This document shows, in pieces, positions 1-8,424 of a stretch of 64,000 nucleotides of DNA (positions within the stretch are counted from its first letter, which is position 1; each line of letters opens with the position of its first letter). The notes beneath the pieces were generated by a model that saw only the letters and a list, made by a program, of their open reading frames with translations, ran no database searches and was not told the DNA's origin. This DNA is from Mesorhizobium sp. Root552 (GTDB lineage Bacteria > Pseudomonadota > Alphaproteobacteria > Rhizobiales > Rhizobiaceae), in the NCBI RefSeq assembly GCF_001427285.1, contig NZ_LMFV01000012.1:213469-277468 (forward strand), given 5' to 3'. A program made the translations under genes and the position numbers.

Positions 1-889
1 CCTGCTCGCCATAGGGCTCAAGCAAGGAGTGCGCCTGCTCGACCAGGCCGTTCAGTTGCCGGCGTGCCCAGTCGGCGCCGTGAAGTGCCGTCAGCGTCGC
101 CTTGCCGGCGGCGGCATCCTTTCCGGTAGCCTTGCCGATCTGGCTGGCATCCGCCGTCATGTCGAGCAGGTCGTCGGCGAGTTGGAAGGCCAGCCCTATG
201 GCCGATCCGAATTCGGCCAACCGCTCCCGGTCCGACGGAGGCGCGTTGGCGAGGATCGCGCCGGCCTCGCAGGCAAAGCGGATCAGGGCGCCGGTTTTCA
301 TCGCTTGCAGGCGGATGATGCCGGCCTCATCGGGTGAGGCGTGTTCCGCCGCAAGGTCGAGCATCTGGCCGCCCGTCATGCCGCCTAGACCTGCTGCACG
401 CGCCAGACCCTTGACGAGGGCAAGGCGCGTAACTGCGGTCGACGGCGTTTTGCTTCTGCCTTGAGGTTCATTGGCAAGGATGTCGAAGGCAAGCGTGAGC
501 AGGCTGTCGCCCGCGAGAATGGCCGTCGCTTCATCATAGGCTTTGTGAACGGTCGGCTGACCGCGCCGCAAATCATCGTCGTCCATCGCCGGCAAATCGT
601 CATGAATGAGGGAGTAGCAGTGGATGCATTCCAGGGCTGCAGCCACCTCAAGCGCTACATCGGTTTCAGCATCCGGGGCAAACAGCGCCGCGCTTTCCAT
701 GACGAGGAACGGGCGCAACCGCTTGCCACCGTTAAGAACGCCGTGACGCATGGCCGCCAGCAGCCGCTCGGGCCTTGCAATCTCGCCCGAAAGCGGACGG
801 TCGTCGAGAAGACGCCGCAACTTTGCTTCAACGGCGCTTGCTTGCTCGGATAGCCGGGTTTCAAAGGCAATTTCGGCATCTGTACTCAT
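1..889 (-). CDS. ispA: Polyprenyl (farnesyl) diphosphate synthase, 3' end cut by window edge
   Basis: Condenses isopentenyl diphosphate with allylic diphosphates to give farnesyl diphosphate for quinones, undecaprenyl phosphate and other isoprenoids (cytosolic). Starts at the ATG read leftward from 889; 296 codons are open to the left edge, so only the last few residues can be missing compared with the usual about 300. Both aspartate-rich motifs are visible: DDLPAMDDDD at about residues 97-106 and DDLLD at about 239-243, with GGKRLRP at 54-60 for the diphosphate. The spacing and the motif HDDLPAMDDD are typical of bacterial IspA. It diverges from mtgA. Family assignment is firm. The exact chain length (farnesyl or geranyl) is inferred from similarity to IspA. 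Confidence 0.9.
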   Translation of the reverse strand, partial: MSTDAEIAFETRLSEQASAVEAKLRRLLDDRPLSGEIARPERLLAAMRHGVLNGGKRLRPFLVMESAALFAPDAETDVALEVAAALECIHCYSLIHDDLPAMDDDDLRRGQPTVHKAYDEATAILAGDSLLTLAFDILANEPQGRSKTPSTAVTRLALVKGLARAAGLGGMTGGQMLDLAAEHASPDEAGIIRLQAMKTGALIRFACEAGAILANAPPSDRERLAEFGSAIGLAFQLADDLLDMTADASQIGKATGKDAAAGKATLTALHGADWARRQLNGLVEQAHSLLEPYGEQ

Positions 890-1037
890 GGCGGCGAGCG
901 GTAGCCGACACTCAGACATTGCGCAAGCAGTCTGGCGCCGTTATGCCGAAAGGTGATTGGCAGGGGCAAGCCAGGTGTCGGAACCGATCATCGAGCAAGA
1001 GACTGAGGGATTGGTTCATGGAACCGAGGGACATCTC

Positions 1038-1748
1038 ATGTCGCGAGCGAAAAGGGGCGGTCTGACCGTCCTGCGCAAAGGCTGGCTCCGCGCCGTCGCG
1101 AAAGGTGCGGCTGTACTCGCGCTCGTTCCCGTGGTTTTGACCTTTCTGTATCTGCCGTCCTTCGTGCATCCGGTTTCAACATTCATGTTGAAGGATCTCG
1201 CGACATTCTCCGGCTACGACCGGCAATGGGTCAGCATCGATGATGTCGCCCCGGTCCTCGCCCACTCGGTCATCATGTCGGAAGATGGCCAGTTCTGCTC
1301 GCACTACGGTGTCGATCTGGGTGAATTGAAGGGAGTGGTGAGCGATGCAATGGCCGGCGAGGCAACGCGGGGCGCCTCGACCATCACCATGCAGACGGTC
1401 AAGAACCTCTATCTTTGGCAGCGGCCGTTCACCACTTTGCGCAAGGTGGTCGAGCTGCCCCTGGCGGTCTATTTCGACCTCGTCGTGCCGAAACGGCGGA
1501 TCATGGAAATCTATCTCAACATTGCCGAGTGGGGGCCGGGCATCTATGGCGTGGAGGCTGCGGCGCGGCATCATTTCGGCATTTCCGCCAGCAAGCTTTC
1601 ACGCCGGCAAGCCGCCCTTTTGGCTGTAACCTTGCCCAATCCCGCCGTGCGCAATCCCGGCAAGCCTGGCCGTGGGTTGCGGCAACTGGCAAGCATCATC
1701 GAGCGCAGGGCTGCAAGAGCCGGAGGCTATGTCGGCTGCCTCGACTAA
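1038..1748 (+). CDS. mtgA: Monofunctional biosynthetic peptidoglycan transglycosylase
   Basis: Polymerises lipid II glycan strands at the outer face of the inner membrane. 236 residues, the usual MtgA length. One N-terminal membrane anchor lies at about residues 21-40, followed by a glycosyltransferase-51 domain with [10 protein letters not shown] (catalytic Glu82), [13 protein letters not shown] (111-123) and [10 protein letters not shown] (152-161, second catalytic Glu). An in-frame ATG exists at 957, but the ATG at 1038 has a strong Shine-Dalgarno (gaggga, 6 nt upstream) and gives the family length, so it is preferred. No transpeptidase domain follows, which separates it from class A PBPs. 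Confidence 0.93.
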   Translation: MSRAKRGGLTVLRKGWLRAVAKGAAVLALVPVVLTFLYLPSFVHPVSTFMLKDLATFSGYDRQWVSIDDVAPVLAHSVIMSEDGQFCSHYGVDLGELKGVVSDAMAGEATRGASTITMQTVKNLYLWQRPFTTLRKVVELPLAVYFDLVVPKRRIMEIYLNIAEWGPGIYGVEAAARHHFGISASKLSRRQAALLAVTLPNPAVRNPGKPGRGLRQLASIIERRAARAGGYVGCLD

Positions 1749-1920
1749 GGCGACCTCGACGTGGCCGAGATCATGAGCGATAGCGAGTTTTCCTGTCGCG
1801 TTTCGGCGGCAAGCCTTCAATCTCGTGAAAGTCAAAGCCGCCGGCGCAAAAAATCTCGCCATAGTGCTGGTCAAAGTGCCGTGGGCCGTGTATAGGCACG
1901 CCACTTTCTTCTAGAATTCG

Positions 1921-1960
1921 GCCCGCACACGGCCCTTTCACGAGGGCAATGCGGGCTTTT
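1921..1960 (+). terminator. Hairpin with T-run upstream of rpmF
   Basis: gcccgca (1921-1927) pairs perfectly with tgcgggc (1950-1956), and an inner gccct/agggc stem lies in the loop. The outer stem is followed by tttt. It sits 172 bp after mtgA and 24 bp before the rpmF start, so it is either the mtgA terminator or an attenuator in the rpmF leader. Confidence 0.5.
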
Positions 1961-1983
1961 GAACAGTTAAGTGGAGCATATCC

Positions 1984-2166
1984 ATGGCCGTACCGAAACG
2001 AAAAACCTCTCCCTCGAAGCGCGGCATGCGCCGTGCGGCCGATGCGCTCAAGGCACCGACCTATGTCGAGGACAAGAATTCCGGCGAAATGCGCCGTCCG
2101 CACCATATCGATCTGAAGACCGGTATGTATCGCGGCCGTCAGGTGCTGACGCCCAAGGAAGGCTGA
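1984..2166 (+). CDS. rpmF: 50S ribosomal protein L32
   Basis: Structural protein of the large ribosomal subunit, 60 residues. The N-terminus [17 protein letters not shown] is the L32 signature. There are no cysteines, so this is the zinc-free (C-minus) form. The ATG at 1984 is preceded by gtggag 8 nt upstream. The gene stands alone, between a leader hairpin and a rho-independent terminator. In enterobacteria rpmF precedes the plsX/fab genes; here it does not. Confidence 0.97.
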   Translation: MAVPKRKTSPSKRGMRRAADALKAPTYVEDKNSGEMRRPHHIDLKTGMYRGRQVLTPKEG

Positions 2167-2194
2167 GCTCAGCTTCAGCCCTTGCAGTGCATTG

Positions 2195-2218
2195 AGGCCG
2201 CCTTCGGGCGGTCTTTTG
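2195..2218 (+). terminator. Rho-independent terminator of rpmF
   Basis: ggccgcc, loop ttcg, ggcggtc (one G-T pair), followed by tttt; it begins about 28 bp after the rpmF stop. Confidence 0.75.
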
Positions 2219-2366
2219 CTTTTCGGATCTGCGCCACGCCAAAAATCCGAATGTGCACCTTCCGGGACTTGACGGGCAAGGTGGCCTCTATTCTACAACT
2301 ACAGGCGGTGTGGTGCTCACACCAGCCGCATTGAAGTTGACCTACTGCCCTGCCCGGAGAGATGTC

Positions 2367-2774
2367 ATGCTGGCCAGCCTTCCGCTGCTGATTGTGCCCT
2401 TCATTATCTACAATCTGGGCCTTGCCGGATTTTTCGGCTCCGGCATCAATGGCGATCCCTGGGCCTCGGAGATACTCTCCATCGGCATGATGTCGGGTGG
2501 GGTCTTTTCGATGACACTGGGCGACCTGATGGTCGTGATCGGGCTGATCTTCTTCTTTATCGAAATCCTCAAATCGACCCGCACCAGCAACGCCTCGGTG
2601 ATTGATCACCTTTTATCGACTTTTGTATTCGTCGCTTTCCTGGTGGAGTTCCTGCTGGTCAAAGGCGCGGCGCACTCCGTGTTCTTCACGCTGATAATCA
2701 TTACGCTGATCGACGTTCTGGCCGGGTTCTCGGTGTCGATCCGCGCAGCAGGGCGGGACGTTAACCTGAACTGA
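2367..2774 (+). CDS. Conserved four-helix membrane protein of unknown function
   Basis: 135 residues with four predicted membrane segments (about residues 3-22, 47-70, 82-100 and 104-125) separated by short loops. The frame is open from 2253, but the ATG at 2367 has ggagag 6 nt upstream and begins directly with a hydrophobic segment, so it is preferred. I do not recognise a named family. Hydrophobic pattern and length suggest a small inner-membrane protein. It ends 4 bp before the convergent ArsR gene. Confidence 0.7.
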   Translation: MLASLPLLIVPFIIYNLGLAGFFGSGINGDPWASEILSIGMMSGGVFSMTLGDLMVVIGLIFFFIEILKSTRTSNASVIDHLLSTFVFVAFLVEFLLVKGAAHSVFFTLIIITLIDVLAGFSVSIRAAGRDVNLN

Positions 2775-2778
2775 CAGA

Positions 2779-3051
2779 TCAGGACGGCTGTGCGTCCCAG
2801 AACTGATCCAGCCAGATGTTCAGCTTGAGGAAGCCTGAATTGGTTACCGTGTAGACGCGGCGCGTGCCGTCTGCCCTTGCGCTGACCAGGCCGGCATCAA
2901 GCAGGACCTTGAGATGTTGGGAAACGGCCGGACGCGAGACCGGCAGGCCGGCTGCCAGCTCGTTAACGGTTTTCGGCCCCCGCCGAAGCTCTTCGAGAAG
3001 ATGTCGCCGGTTTGGATCGGCGATGGCCGTGAACGCATCGATCAGCATCAT
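2779..3051 (-). CDS. ArsR-family transcriptional regulator
   Basis: 90 residues, essentially only the winged helix-turn-helix: AIADPNRRHLLEEL (9-22), recognition-helix region SRPAVSQHLKVLLDAGLV (39-56) and wing ARADGTRRVYTVT. It lacks the paired cysteines of metal sensors (no ELCVC-like motif), so a metal ligand is unlikely. The C-terminal FLKLNIWLDQFWD resembles regulators of the SdpR/YczG type that sit beside membrane transport genes. It lies just downstream of, and on the same strand as, the MFS gene, but a 31-bp spacer with its own start allows separate expression. Ligand unknown. Confidence 0.85.
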   Translation of the reverse strand: MMLIDAFTAIADPNRRHLLEELRRGPKTVNELAAGLPVSRPAVSQHLKVLLDAGLVSARADGTRRVYTVTNSGFLKLNIWLDQFWDAQPS

Positions 3052-3082
3052 GGCCTAGTTGTGCTGTAAAGTTGTCTAAATC

Positions 3083-4330
3083 TCAACCATCGGTTTCATT
3101 TTTTGTCCGCGGATCGAGCCGCAGCGATTCCGGTGTTATCGAGCGTTCCACGGGCAAGGTCTTGAAAGCATCACGGTCTTCAATAGGAACCGGCGCGCGG
3201 CGCTTGATGCGCAGCATGGTGTAGCCGGCTAGGCAGATGTGCGCGAGCGCGGTTGCAAGAAACAGGCTTTCCGGACGCATCCATTCCATCAGTGCGGCTG
3301 CGACCAGCGGGCCGATGATGGTGCCGAAGCCATAGAGCAGCAGCAGCCCGCCCGAAACCTTGACGAAATCCTCTGCTCTGGCGTGGTCGTTGGCGTGGGC
3401 GACCGCGATCGAATAAAGCGTGTAGGCGAAGGCACCGTAAGCCGCCGTGGCCGGCAGTACGAACAGGCCGGAGCGCGGTTGCACCAAAAAGACGATCAAG
3501 CCGAACAATGCCGCGCCGAATGCCGCCCCAGCCAGCACGTAGCGCCGGTCGGTCCGGTCCGAGAGCCTGCCTGCGGGAAGCTGCATGACCGCCCCGGCGA
3601 CGACGACGAGGCTCATCATCAGCGCGATCTGCGCCGTCGAGATGCCGACACGCGCGCCGTAGACGGCGCCAAGCGTGCCCCAGGCCCCGTTGGCGATGCC
3701 GATCAAGAGGCAGGCGATCGCTGCGACAGGCGAGTTGGCGTAGAGACCTTTCAGGTCGAGTTTCACGTCCTGCAGCGGTTGCGGTGTGGATTGGGTGGAG
3801 ACTGCGGTGGGAATAAGCGACAGGCAAAAGAAGATGCCGGTGATCATGAACAGCGAGGCGGACTGCACGTCCCCGGCGGCGACGATCATCTGGCCGCCCA
3901 TGATGGAAGCATAGGTGACCATCATGTAAAGGCCGAAGACGGTGCCACGGTTCTCGTTGGTGGCCTTTTCGTTCAGCCAGCTTTCGATGATCATGAACGC
4001 GCCGGCCATGACGAAGCCGGTAAATGCACGCAGCGCTATCCAGGCATATTCGTCGATGATGAGCCCCGTGAGCAGGGCGATGATGGCGCCCGAGGCCGCA
4101 AACGTGCCGAAGGCCCGCACATGGCCGGCACGGCGAACGATGCGTGGAGCGAAATAGCAGCCGGCGACAAAGCCGGTCGCCCAGGCGGTTCCCATCAGGC
4201 CGAGCGAAGCGGTTGAAAACCCTTCCATCTGGCCCCGAAGCGGCAACAACAGGCCATGCAGACCGGATGCAGCCAGCAAAAAGGCGGTGCCGCGCAAGAG
4301 AGACAGGATAGGTCTGTAAGCTGCAAACAT
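3083..4330 (-). CDS. MFS transporter, YcaD-like
   Basis: 415 residues with about 12 membrane helices. The first conserved loop contains FAPRIVRRAGHVRAFG, and the central loop is followed by PAGRLSDRTDRRYVL (the second-half repeat of the MFS GxxxDRxGRR motif). Helix 4-5 motif RAFTGFVMAGAFMIIESWLN is characteristic of the YcaD group of putative efflux permeases. The C-terminal tail of about 35 residues is hydrophilic. Substrate unknown. The ArsR gene follows downstream. Confidence 0.87.
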   Translation of the reverse strand: MFAAYRPILSLLRGTAFLLAASGLHGLLLPLRGQMEGFSTASLGLMGTAWATGFVAGCYFAPRIVRRAGHVRAFGTFAASGAIIALLTGLIIDEYAWIALRAFTGFVMAGAFMIIESWLNEKATNENRGTVFGLYMMVTYASIMGGQMIVAAGDVQSASLFMITGIFFCLSLIPTAVSTQSTPQPLQDVKLDLKGLYANSPVAAIACLLIGIANGAWGTLGAVYGARVGISTAQIALMMSLVVVAGAVMQLPAGRLSDRTDRRYVLAGAAFGAALFGLIVFLVQPRSGLFVLPATAAYGAFAYTLYSIAVAHANDHARAEDFVKVSGGLLLLYGFGTIIGPLVAAALMEWMRPESLFLATALAHICLAGYTMLRIKRRAPVPIEDRDAFKTLPVERSITPESLRLDPRTKNETDG

Positions 4331-4422
4331 CTACACTGTCCGGCGGAGGAATCGAAGCTGGCGGAAATTGCCTGGAACAGTTTGTTTCAGGCTTTTCAGG
4401 GGCATATGCTGCTGTCTGCGAC

Positions 4423-4617
4423 CTAACCTCGTCGGAAAAGCGCTTCCGCTGCGGATTTGGTCGAACCCTTGGCTTGCAACTCGGCCTCGATGCGCTCGAT
4501 CTCGGCACGCAGGATACCTATGCGTTCCTCAAGTTCTCCCACCGAGAGCAGAGCCAGATCCTGGCCGATCTCATGCGGCTGGGGCTTTCTCCTGGGCTCG
4601 TCGTCGAAGATCGCCAT
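4423..4617 (-). CDS. DUF1192 family small protein
   Basis: 64 residues. Signature LALLSVGELEERIGILRAEIERIEAEL is the DUF1192 core, predicted as a coiled helix. The ATG at 4617 has ggggag 4 nt upstream; the longer frame to 4650 has no such site. DUF1192 proteins are confined to alphaproteobacteria and have no known function. The gene lies between the MFS gene and the divergent quinone oxidoreductase gene, a common rhizobial order. Confidence 0.85.
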   Translation of the reverse strand: MAIFDDEPRRKPQPHEIGQDLALLSVGELEERIGILRAEIERIEAELQAKGSTKSAAEALFRRG

Positions 4618-4741
4618 GTCGCTCCCCGATAAACAGTTGGTAGCCTGCATCAGGCGGTTTGCCTGACTCGTCAGTCAGCATACATAGGGCAGGGGCTGCG
4701 ATGCAAACAGTCGGCACGTGCCGCAAAGAGGAGACGGGACA

Positions 4742-5752
4742 ATGGCGAAGGGACAAAAGATTCCCGAGAAGATGACGGCAGTTGCCATTTCGGAGCCGGG
4801 CGGTCCGCTGGTGCTGAAAGCGGAAAAGCGCGATGTTCCCCAGCCAGGGCCGGGAGAGATACTGATCAGGGTCCACGCCGCCGGCGTAAATCGACCCGAT
4901 ATATTGCAGCGCAAGGGGGCCTACCCGGCACCGCCCGGCGCATCCGACCTGCCAGGGCTGGAAGTGGCGGGTGAGGTTGCGGCGCTTGGCGAAGGCGCCC
5001 TGCGCTGGCGCATCGGCGACCAGGTCTGTGCGCTGACGCCGGGTGGGGGCTATGCGGAATATGCGGTGGTTCACGCAAGCCATGCGCTGCCGGTGCCGGC
5101 CGGCTTCACCTATACGGAAGCAGCCGCGGTTCCCGAAACCTACTTCACCGTGTGGCACAATGTGTTCGAGCGCGGCGCACTGAAAGCTGGCGAGACGCTG
5201 CTGGTGCATGGCGGGTCGTCGGGTATCGGTACGGCGGCGATCCAGCTTGCCTCGGCTTTCGGCGCGCGCGTCATCGCAACCGCCGGCTCGCCGGAGAAAT
5301 GCGATACCTGCCTCAAGCTCGGCGCCAGCCGCGCGGTGAACTATCGCGAGGAGGATTTCGTGCAGGCGGTCAAGGACGCGACCGATGGCAAGGGCGCGAA
5401 TGTCATCCTAGACATGGTCGGCGGCGACTATGTCGGCAGGAATTATTCGGCAGCGGCCGTCGAGGGACGCATTGTCCAGATCGCCACGCAGGCGGGAGCG
5501 GTGGCCAGCGCCGACTTTTCCAAGCTTATGGTCAAGCGACTGGTCCATACGGGCTCGACGCTGCGGCCGCGCAGCATCGAGTTCAAAGGCGCGGTGGCGG
5601 CCGCGCTCGAGGTGCAGGTCTGGCCGCTGCTTGCCGCGCGCAAGATCGCGCCGGTGATGGATATGATCTTTCCGCTCAAGGAAGCCTGGCGGGCACACGA
5701 GCGAATGGAAGAAGGAGACCTCATCGGCAAGATCGTGCTCGACGTCGGCTAA
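4742..5752 (+). CDS. NAD(P)H quinone oxidoreductase (zinc-free MDR family)
   Basis: 336 residues. GroES-like N-terminal domain (VHAAGVNRPDILQRKGAYP at about 45-63) and Rossmann domain with LLVHGGSSGIGTAAIQLA for NADPH. The structural and catalytic zinc cysteines of alcohol dehydrogenases are absent, as in quinone oxidoreductases of the QOR/PIG3 type. It probably reduces quinones or enones in the cytosol. A GTG lies in frame at 4718, but the ATG at 4742 is preceded by gaggagacggga and is preferred; ATG 4772 would also be compatible with the family. Transcribed away from DUF1192. Confidence 0.88.
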   Translation: MAKGQKIPEKMTAVAISEPGGPLVLKAEKRDVPQPGPGEILIRVHAAGVNRPDILQRKGAYPAPPGASDLPGLEVAGEVAALGEGALRWRIGDQVCALTPGGGYAEYAVVHASHALPVPAGFTYTEAAAVPETYFTVWHNVFERGALKAGETLLVHGGSSGIGTAAIQLASAFGARVIATAGSPEKCDTCLKLGASRAVNYREEDFVQAVKDATDGKGANVILDMVGGDYVGRNYSAAAVEGRIVQIATQAGAVASADFSKLMVKRLVHTGSTLRPRSIEFKGAVAAALEVQVWPLLAARKIAPVMDMIFPLKEAWRAHERMEEGDLIGKIVLDVG

Positions 5753-5796
5753 GGCGCTTCGAGGGAAGTTTTCGAGTCTTTTACCAGTCGTTCATG

Positions 5797-5830
5797 TTGC
5801 AATGCAGCAAGCGCATTCCCGCTATGCAAA
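5797..5830 (+). promoter_or_regulatory. Candidate LysR-type operator and promoter of the DUF1127 gene
   Basis: ttgcaatgcagcaa (5797-5810) has inverted ends ttgc/gcaa and is followed by tatgca (5823-5828), a plausible -10 box about 75 bp before the DUF1127 ATG. From memory, DUF1127 genes in Brucella are controlled by a LysR regulator (VtlR). This assignment is inferred from position and symmetry only. Confidence 0.35.
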
Positions 5831-5905
5831 AGCGTCTGTTCAATGTTCGCGCGAGAAAGCCTATCTGAGCGTCATCGAATTCAACCGAACTTGCTGGAGG
5901 CAAAC

Positions 5906-6046
5906 ATGAACCTGATCCGCTCTTACAAAAACTGGCGCCGCTACTCGGAAACCGTCCGTGAGCTGAACCGTCTCAACACCCGCGAACTCAACGATCTCGG
6001 CATCAATCGCGCCGACATCGCCAAGGTTGCCCGCGCCGCTCTCTAA
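5906..6046 (+). CDS. DUF1127 (YjiS-like) small protein
   Basis: 46 residues: NLIRSYKNWRRYSETVREL, then LNTRELNDLGINRADI, the DUF1127 signature with the arginine-rich first half. The start at 5906 is fixed by ggagg 6 nt upstream, although the frame is open from 5843. Some short DUF1127 proteins of Agrobacterium and Brucella influence RNA turnover, sRNA abundance and carbon or phosphate metabolism; this specific role is inference here. The gene is monocistronic and ends in a clear terminator. Confidence 0.9.
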   Translation: MNLIRSYKNWRRYSETVRELNRLNTRELNDLGINRADIAKVARAAL

Positions 6047-6107
6047 GCGACGTTGGATTGAAAGCAGAACCGACGCCTGGCGCAACCATCGCGCCTCCGG
6101 TTCCGAG

Positions 6108-6134
6108 CCCGCTGGACCCCGTCCGGCGGGTTTT
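6108..6134 (+). terminator. Rho-independent terminator of the DUF1127 gene
   Basis: cccgctgga (6108-6116), loop ccccg, tccggcggg (6122-6130) with one G-T pair, then ttttgtttta. Confidence 0.85.
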
Positions 6135-6263
6135 GTTTTAGATGGCCGGAAATTCTTGCCCCGAACGGCGAACCCGGTTATACAGGCCTCGATTTTCCCA
6201 TTTTGGTGGCTCTAGAAACCACCGCCCGCGCGGGAACGCGGGCGAACGAGAAGGGTTTTTTCG

Positions 6264-6956
6264 ATGGCAAATACGCTTCTGATGCCGAAGGCGACCGCAG
6301 TCTGGCTGGTCGACAACACGGCGCTGTCATTCGACCAGATCGCGCAGTTCTGCGGGTTGCATCCGCTCGAGGTCAAGGCGATCGCCGACGGCGAGTCGGC
6401 GCAGGGCATCAAGGGCATGGATCCTGTGATGACCGGCCAGTTGACGCGCGAAGAGATCGCGCGCGCCGAAAAGGACCAGAACCATCGCCTCAAGCTGTCC
6501 GAGCCAAAGGTGAGGGTGCCGGAATCCAAGAGAAAGGGTCCGCGCTATACACCGCTTTCCAAGCGTCAGGACCGGCCCAATGCCATTTTGTGGCTGGTTC
6601 GCAACCATCCGGAACTGAAGGACGCCCAGATATCGCGCCTAGTCGGCACTACCAAGTCGACCATCGAGCAGATCCGCGAGCGCAAGCACTGGAATGCCGC
6701 CAACCTTGTGCCGATGGACCCGGTGACACTCGGCCTGACGTCGCAGATCGATCTCGATATCGAAGTGCAGCGCGCCTCGCGCGGTCGCGAACAGGCACAG
6801 CCGGTGGGTGATACTCTGTTGCCGGCATCCTTGACCGAGCGGCTGACGCCGGAAGTCGAAAAGCCGAAGGACGAGGACGCAGAACTCGACGCCAATGCCG
6901 TGTTCGCCAAGCTCTCGGCGTTGAAGTCGAGCGATCAGGATCAGGACGACGAATGA
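6264..6956 (+). CDS. trcR: Cell-cycle transcriptional regulator TrcR (DUF1013)
   Basis: 230 residues matching the DUF1013 family throughout: the conserved opening PKATAVWLVDNTALSFDQIA, the central GPRYTPLSKRQDRPNAILWL and the GTTKSTIEQIRERKHWN segment that looks like a helix-turn-helix. DUF1013 proteins are restricted to alphaproteobacteria. The Caulobacter member TrcR associates with RNA polymerase and affects cell-cycle genes. The C-terminal 45 residues are acidic and disordered. Monocistronic; preceded by the DUF1127 terminator and followed by a convergent dipeptidase gene separated by palindromic repeats. Confidence 0.88.
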   Translation: MANTLLMPKATAVWLVDNTALSFDQIAQFCGLHPLEVKAIADGESAQGIKGMDPVMTGQLTREEIARAEKDQNHRLKLSEPKVRVPESKRKGPRYTPLSKRQDRPNAILWLVRNHPELKDAQISRLVGTTKSTIEQIRERKHWNAANLVPMDPVTLGLTSQIDLDIEVQRASRGREQAQPVGDTLLPASLTERLTPEVEKPKDEDAELDANAVFAKLSALKSSDQDQDDE

Positions 6957-7039
6957 TCTGATGGCGCGCCCGCCGACCCGCTTTTGCGGGCCGGATCGGC
7001 ACCTCGATCAGAAATGCGCTCTATCCCTTTATTTTAGCC

Positions 7040-7083
7040 GCATTTCCGGGCGCAAAACCGTTTCACACTTTTGCTGGAAATGC
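7040..7083. repeat. Palindromic intergenic module (catttcc/ggaaatg)
   Basis: catttcc at 7040 and ggaaatg at about 7077-7083 form the ends of an imperfect palindrome, with a cgcaaaa/cttttgc inner match. It resembles a module frequent between rhizobial genes. It lies immediately upstream of the two-module repeat 7085-7189. Confidence 0.6.
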
Positions 7084-7084
7084 T

Positions 7085-7189
7085 CCTAAAGCGTTTTGCG
7101 ATCTTTCAGATTCGCTTAACACGCTTTAGCTCCTTGATTTTATGCATGTCTTTATCCGGAAACCGGTTCCCACTTTCGGGAGACATGCA
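7085..7189. repeat. Repeat family A, copy 1 (two palindromic modules)
   Basis: Module 1: ctaaagcg (7085-7092) ... cgctttag (7122-7129). Module 2: tgcatgtct at 7143 ... agacatgca (7181-7189), with aaaccggtt in the middle. Very similar copies lie at 51491-51592 and 54284-54379. This copy ends exactly one base before the stop codon (7190-7192) of the leftward dipeptidase gene, between two convergent genes. Confidence 0.85.
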
Positions 7190-8248
7190 TTAGGCTCCGA
7201 GCGTGCGTTCGATCACGTTGACCCAATTTTTCCAGGCAATTTTCTCGATCAGCTCGCGCCCGTAGCCATGCTGCTCGAATGCCGCGATCAGCTTCGGCAA
7301 TCCGGCGACGTCGCCGATTGGGGCGGGGATCATGGCGCCGTCAAAATCGGAGCCCAACCCGACCCCGTCCTCTCCGAGCGCTTCCAGGAGCGCATCGACA
7401 TGGCGAACCATGACATCGAGCCCTGTATCGGCATTCATCCGGCCATCCTCGCGCAAAAAACCGGTGGCGTAGTTCAGCCCGACCATGCCTTTCGTTTCCC
7501 GTATAGCGCCGAGCTGCCAGTCGGTCAGATTGCGTGCGTGCGGACATATGGAATGGGCGTTGGAATGGGTGGCAACCAGCGGTGCATCGCTTATGCCCGC
7601 CACGTCGCGAAAGCCCTTTTCGTTGAGGTGAGACAGGTCGATCATCACCTTGAGATCGTTGCAGGCCCTGACCAGCGCTTTGCCGGCATCGGTCAAGCCG
7701 GGGCCAATGTCCGGGGAGGACGGAAAGCGGAAGGGTACGCCATGGCCGAAAGCGTTGGGACGGCTCCAGACGATGCCGAGAGAGCGCAGGCCGGCAGCAT
7801 GGAGTACATCGAGCATGGCAAGATCGGTGTCGATCGCTTCGGCTCCCTCGATATGGAAGACGGCGGCAAGCGAGCCTTTTGCCATGGCTGTCCGTATATC
7901 GGCCGCACTGCGGCAAACGGACAACGCGCCGGCACGCTCCAGCCGGAACAGGATGGACGCCATGCCAAGGGTGGATGCCCTGGCCTCCTCCATGGAAAGT
8001 TGGGGGGCCATCGGTTCGTTCGCGCCGGAACTTGCCGCATGCTTTTTCGGCTTCTCGACCGGTGGCGGGAAGATGGCAAACATGCCGCCCGCAAAGCCGC
8101 CTTTTCTCGCTCGAGGCAAATCGATGTGCCAATCGGCCGGGCTGCCGTCGATAAACAGCTTTTCCTTGCCGGCATCCTGCGTGACGTAAAGCTTGAGCAG
8201 CGTATCGTTATGGCCGTCGAAAACCGGGACAAGGGTTTGGTCTGTCAT
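7190..8248 (-). CDS. Membrane-dipeptidase family peptidase (M19)
   Basis: 352 residues, the usual length for bacterial renal-dipeptidase homologues. All binuclear zinc ligands are seen: H13 and D15 in DGHNDTL, bridging E134 in FHIEGAEAI, H207 in IDLSHLN, H228 in VATHSNAH, and the acid D301 in GLGSDFDG. It hydrolyses dipeptides, in some members D-amino-acid-containing ones. No signal peptide, so probably cytoplasmic. The stop codon directly abuts a family A repeat. Its divergent neighbour is matB. Confidence 0.92.
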   Translation of the reverse strand: MTDQTLVPVFDGHNDTLLKLYVTQDAGKEKLFIDGSPADWHIDLPRARKGGFAGGMFAIFPPPVEKPKKHAASSGANEPMAPQLSMEEARASTLGMASILFRLERAGALSVCRSAADIRTAMAKGSLAAVFHIEGAEAIDTDLAMLDVLHAAGLRSLGIVWSRPNAFGHGVPFRFPSSPDIGPGLTDAGKALVRACNDLKVMIDLSHLNEKGFRDVAGISDAPLVATHSNAHSICPHARNLTDWQLGAIRETKGMVGLNYATGFLREDGRMNADTGLDVMVRHVDALLEALGEDGVGLGSDFDGAMIPAPIGDVAGLPKLIAAFEQHGYGRELIEKIAWKNWVNVIERTLGA

Positions 8249-8424
8249 GGGACACCATTTGGAATGATTGAATGCGGGCGCCGGGAATCGCTATTGTCGG
8301 TCCTGTGGAACGTCCTGTTTAGGCAAGACCAGTGTTCACCGCAAATACCAGCATGCCGTTTGCTGTTGTGGCTGCACATAGGTGAGGCAGCCAAGGGCGT
8401 CAGAATTTGTCGTGGAAGAGGCGG

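Noticed and set aside
3180-4508. A 442-codon open frame parallel to the MFS gene in another frame
   Set aside because: Composition is Arg/His/Pro-rich without family motifs; it exists because high-GC coding DNA lacks stops in alternative frames.
6971-6995. Terminator after trcR (cccgc tttt gcggg)
   Set aside because: A short stem exists but no T-run follows; the repeats further on may take this role, so it is not listed as a terminator.
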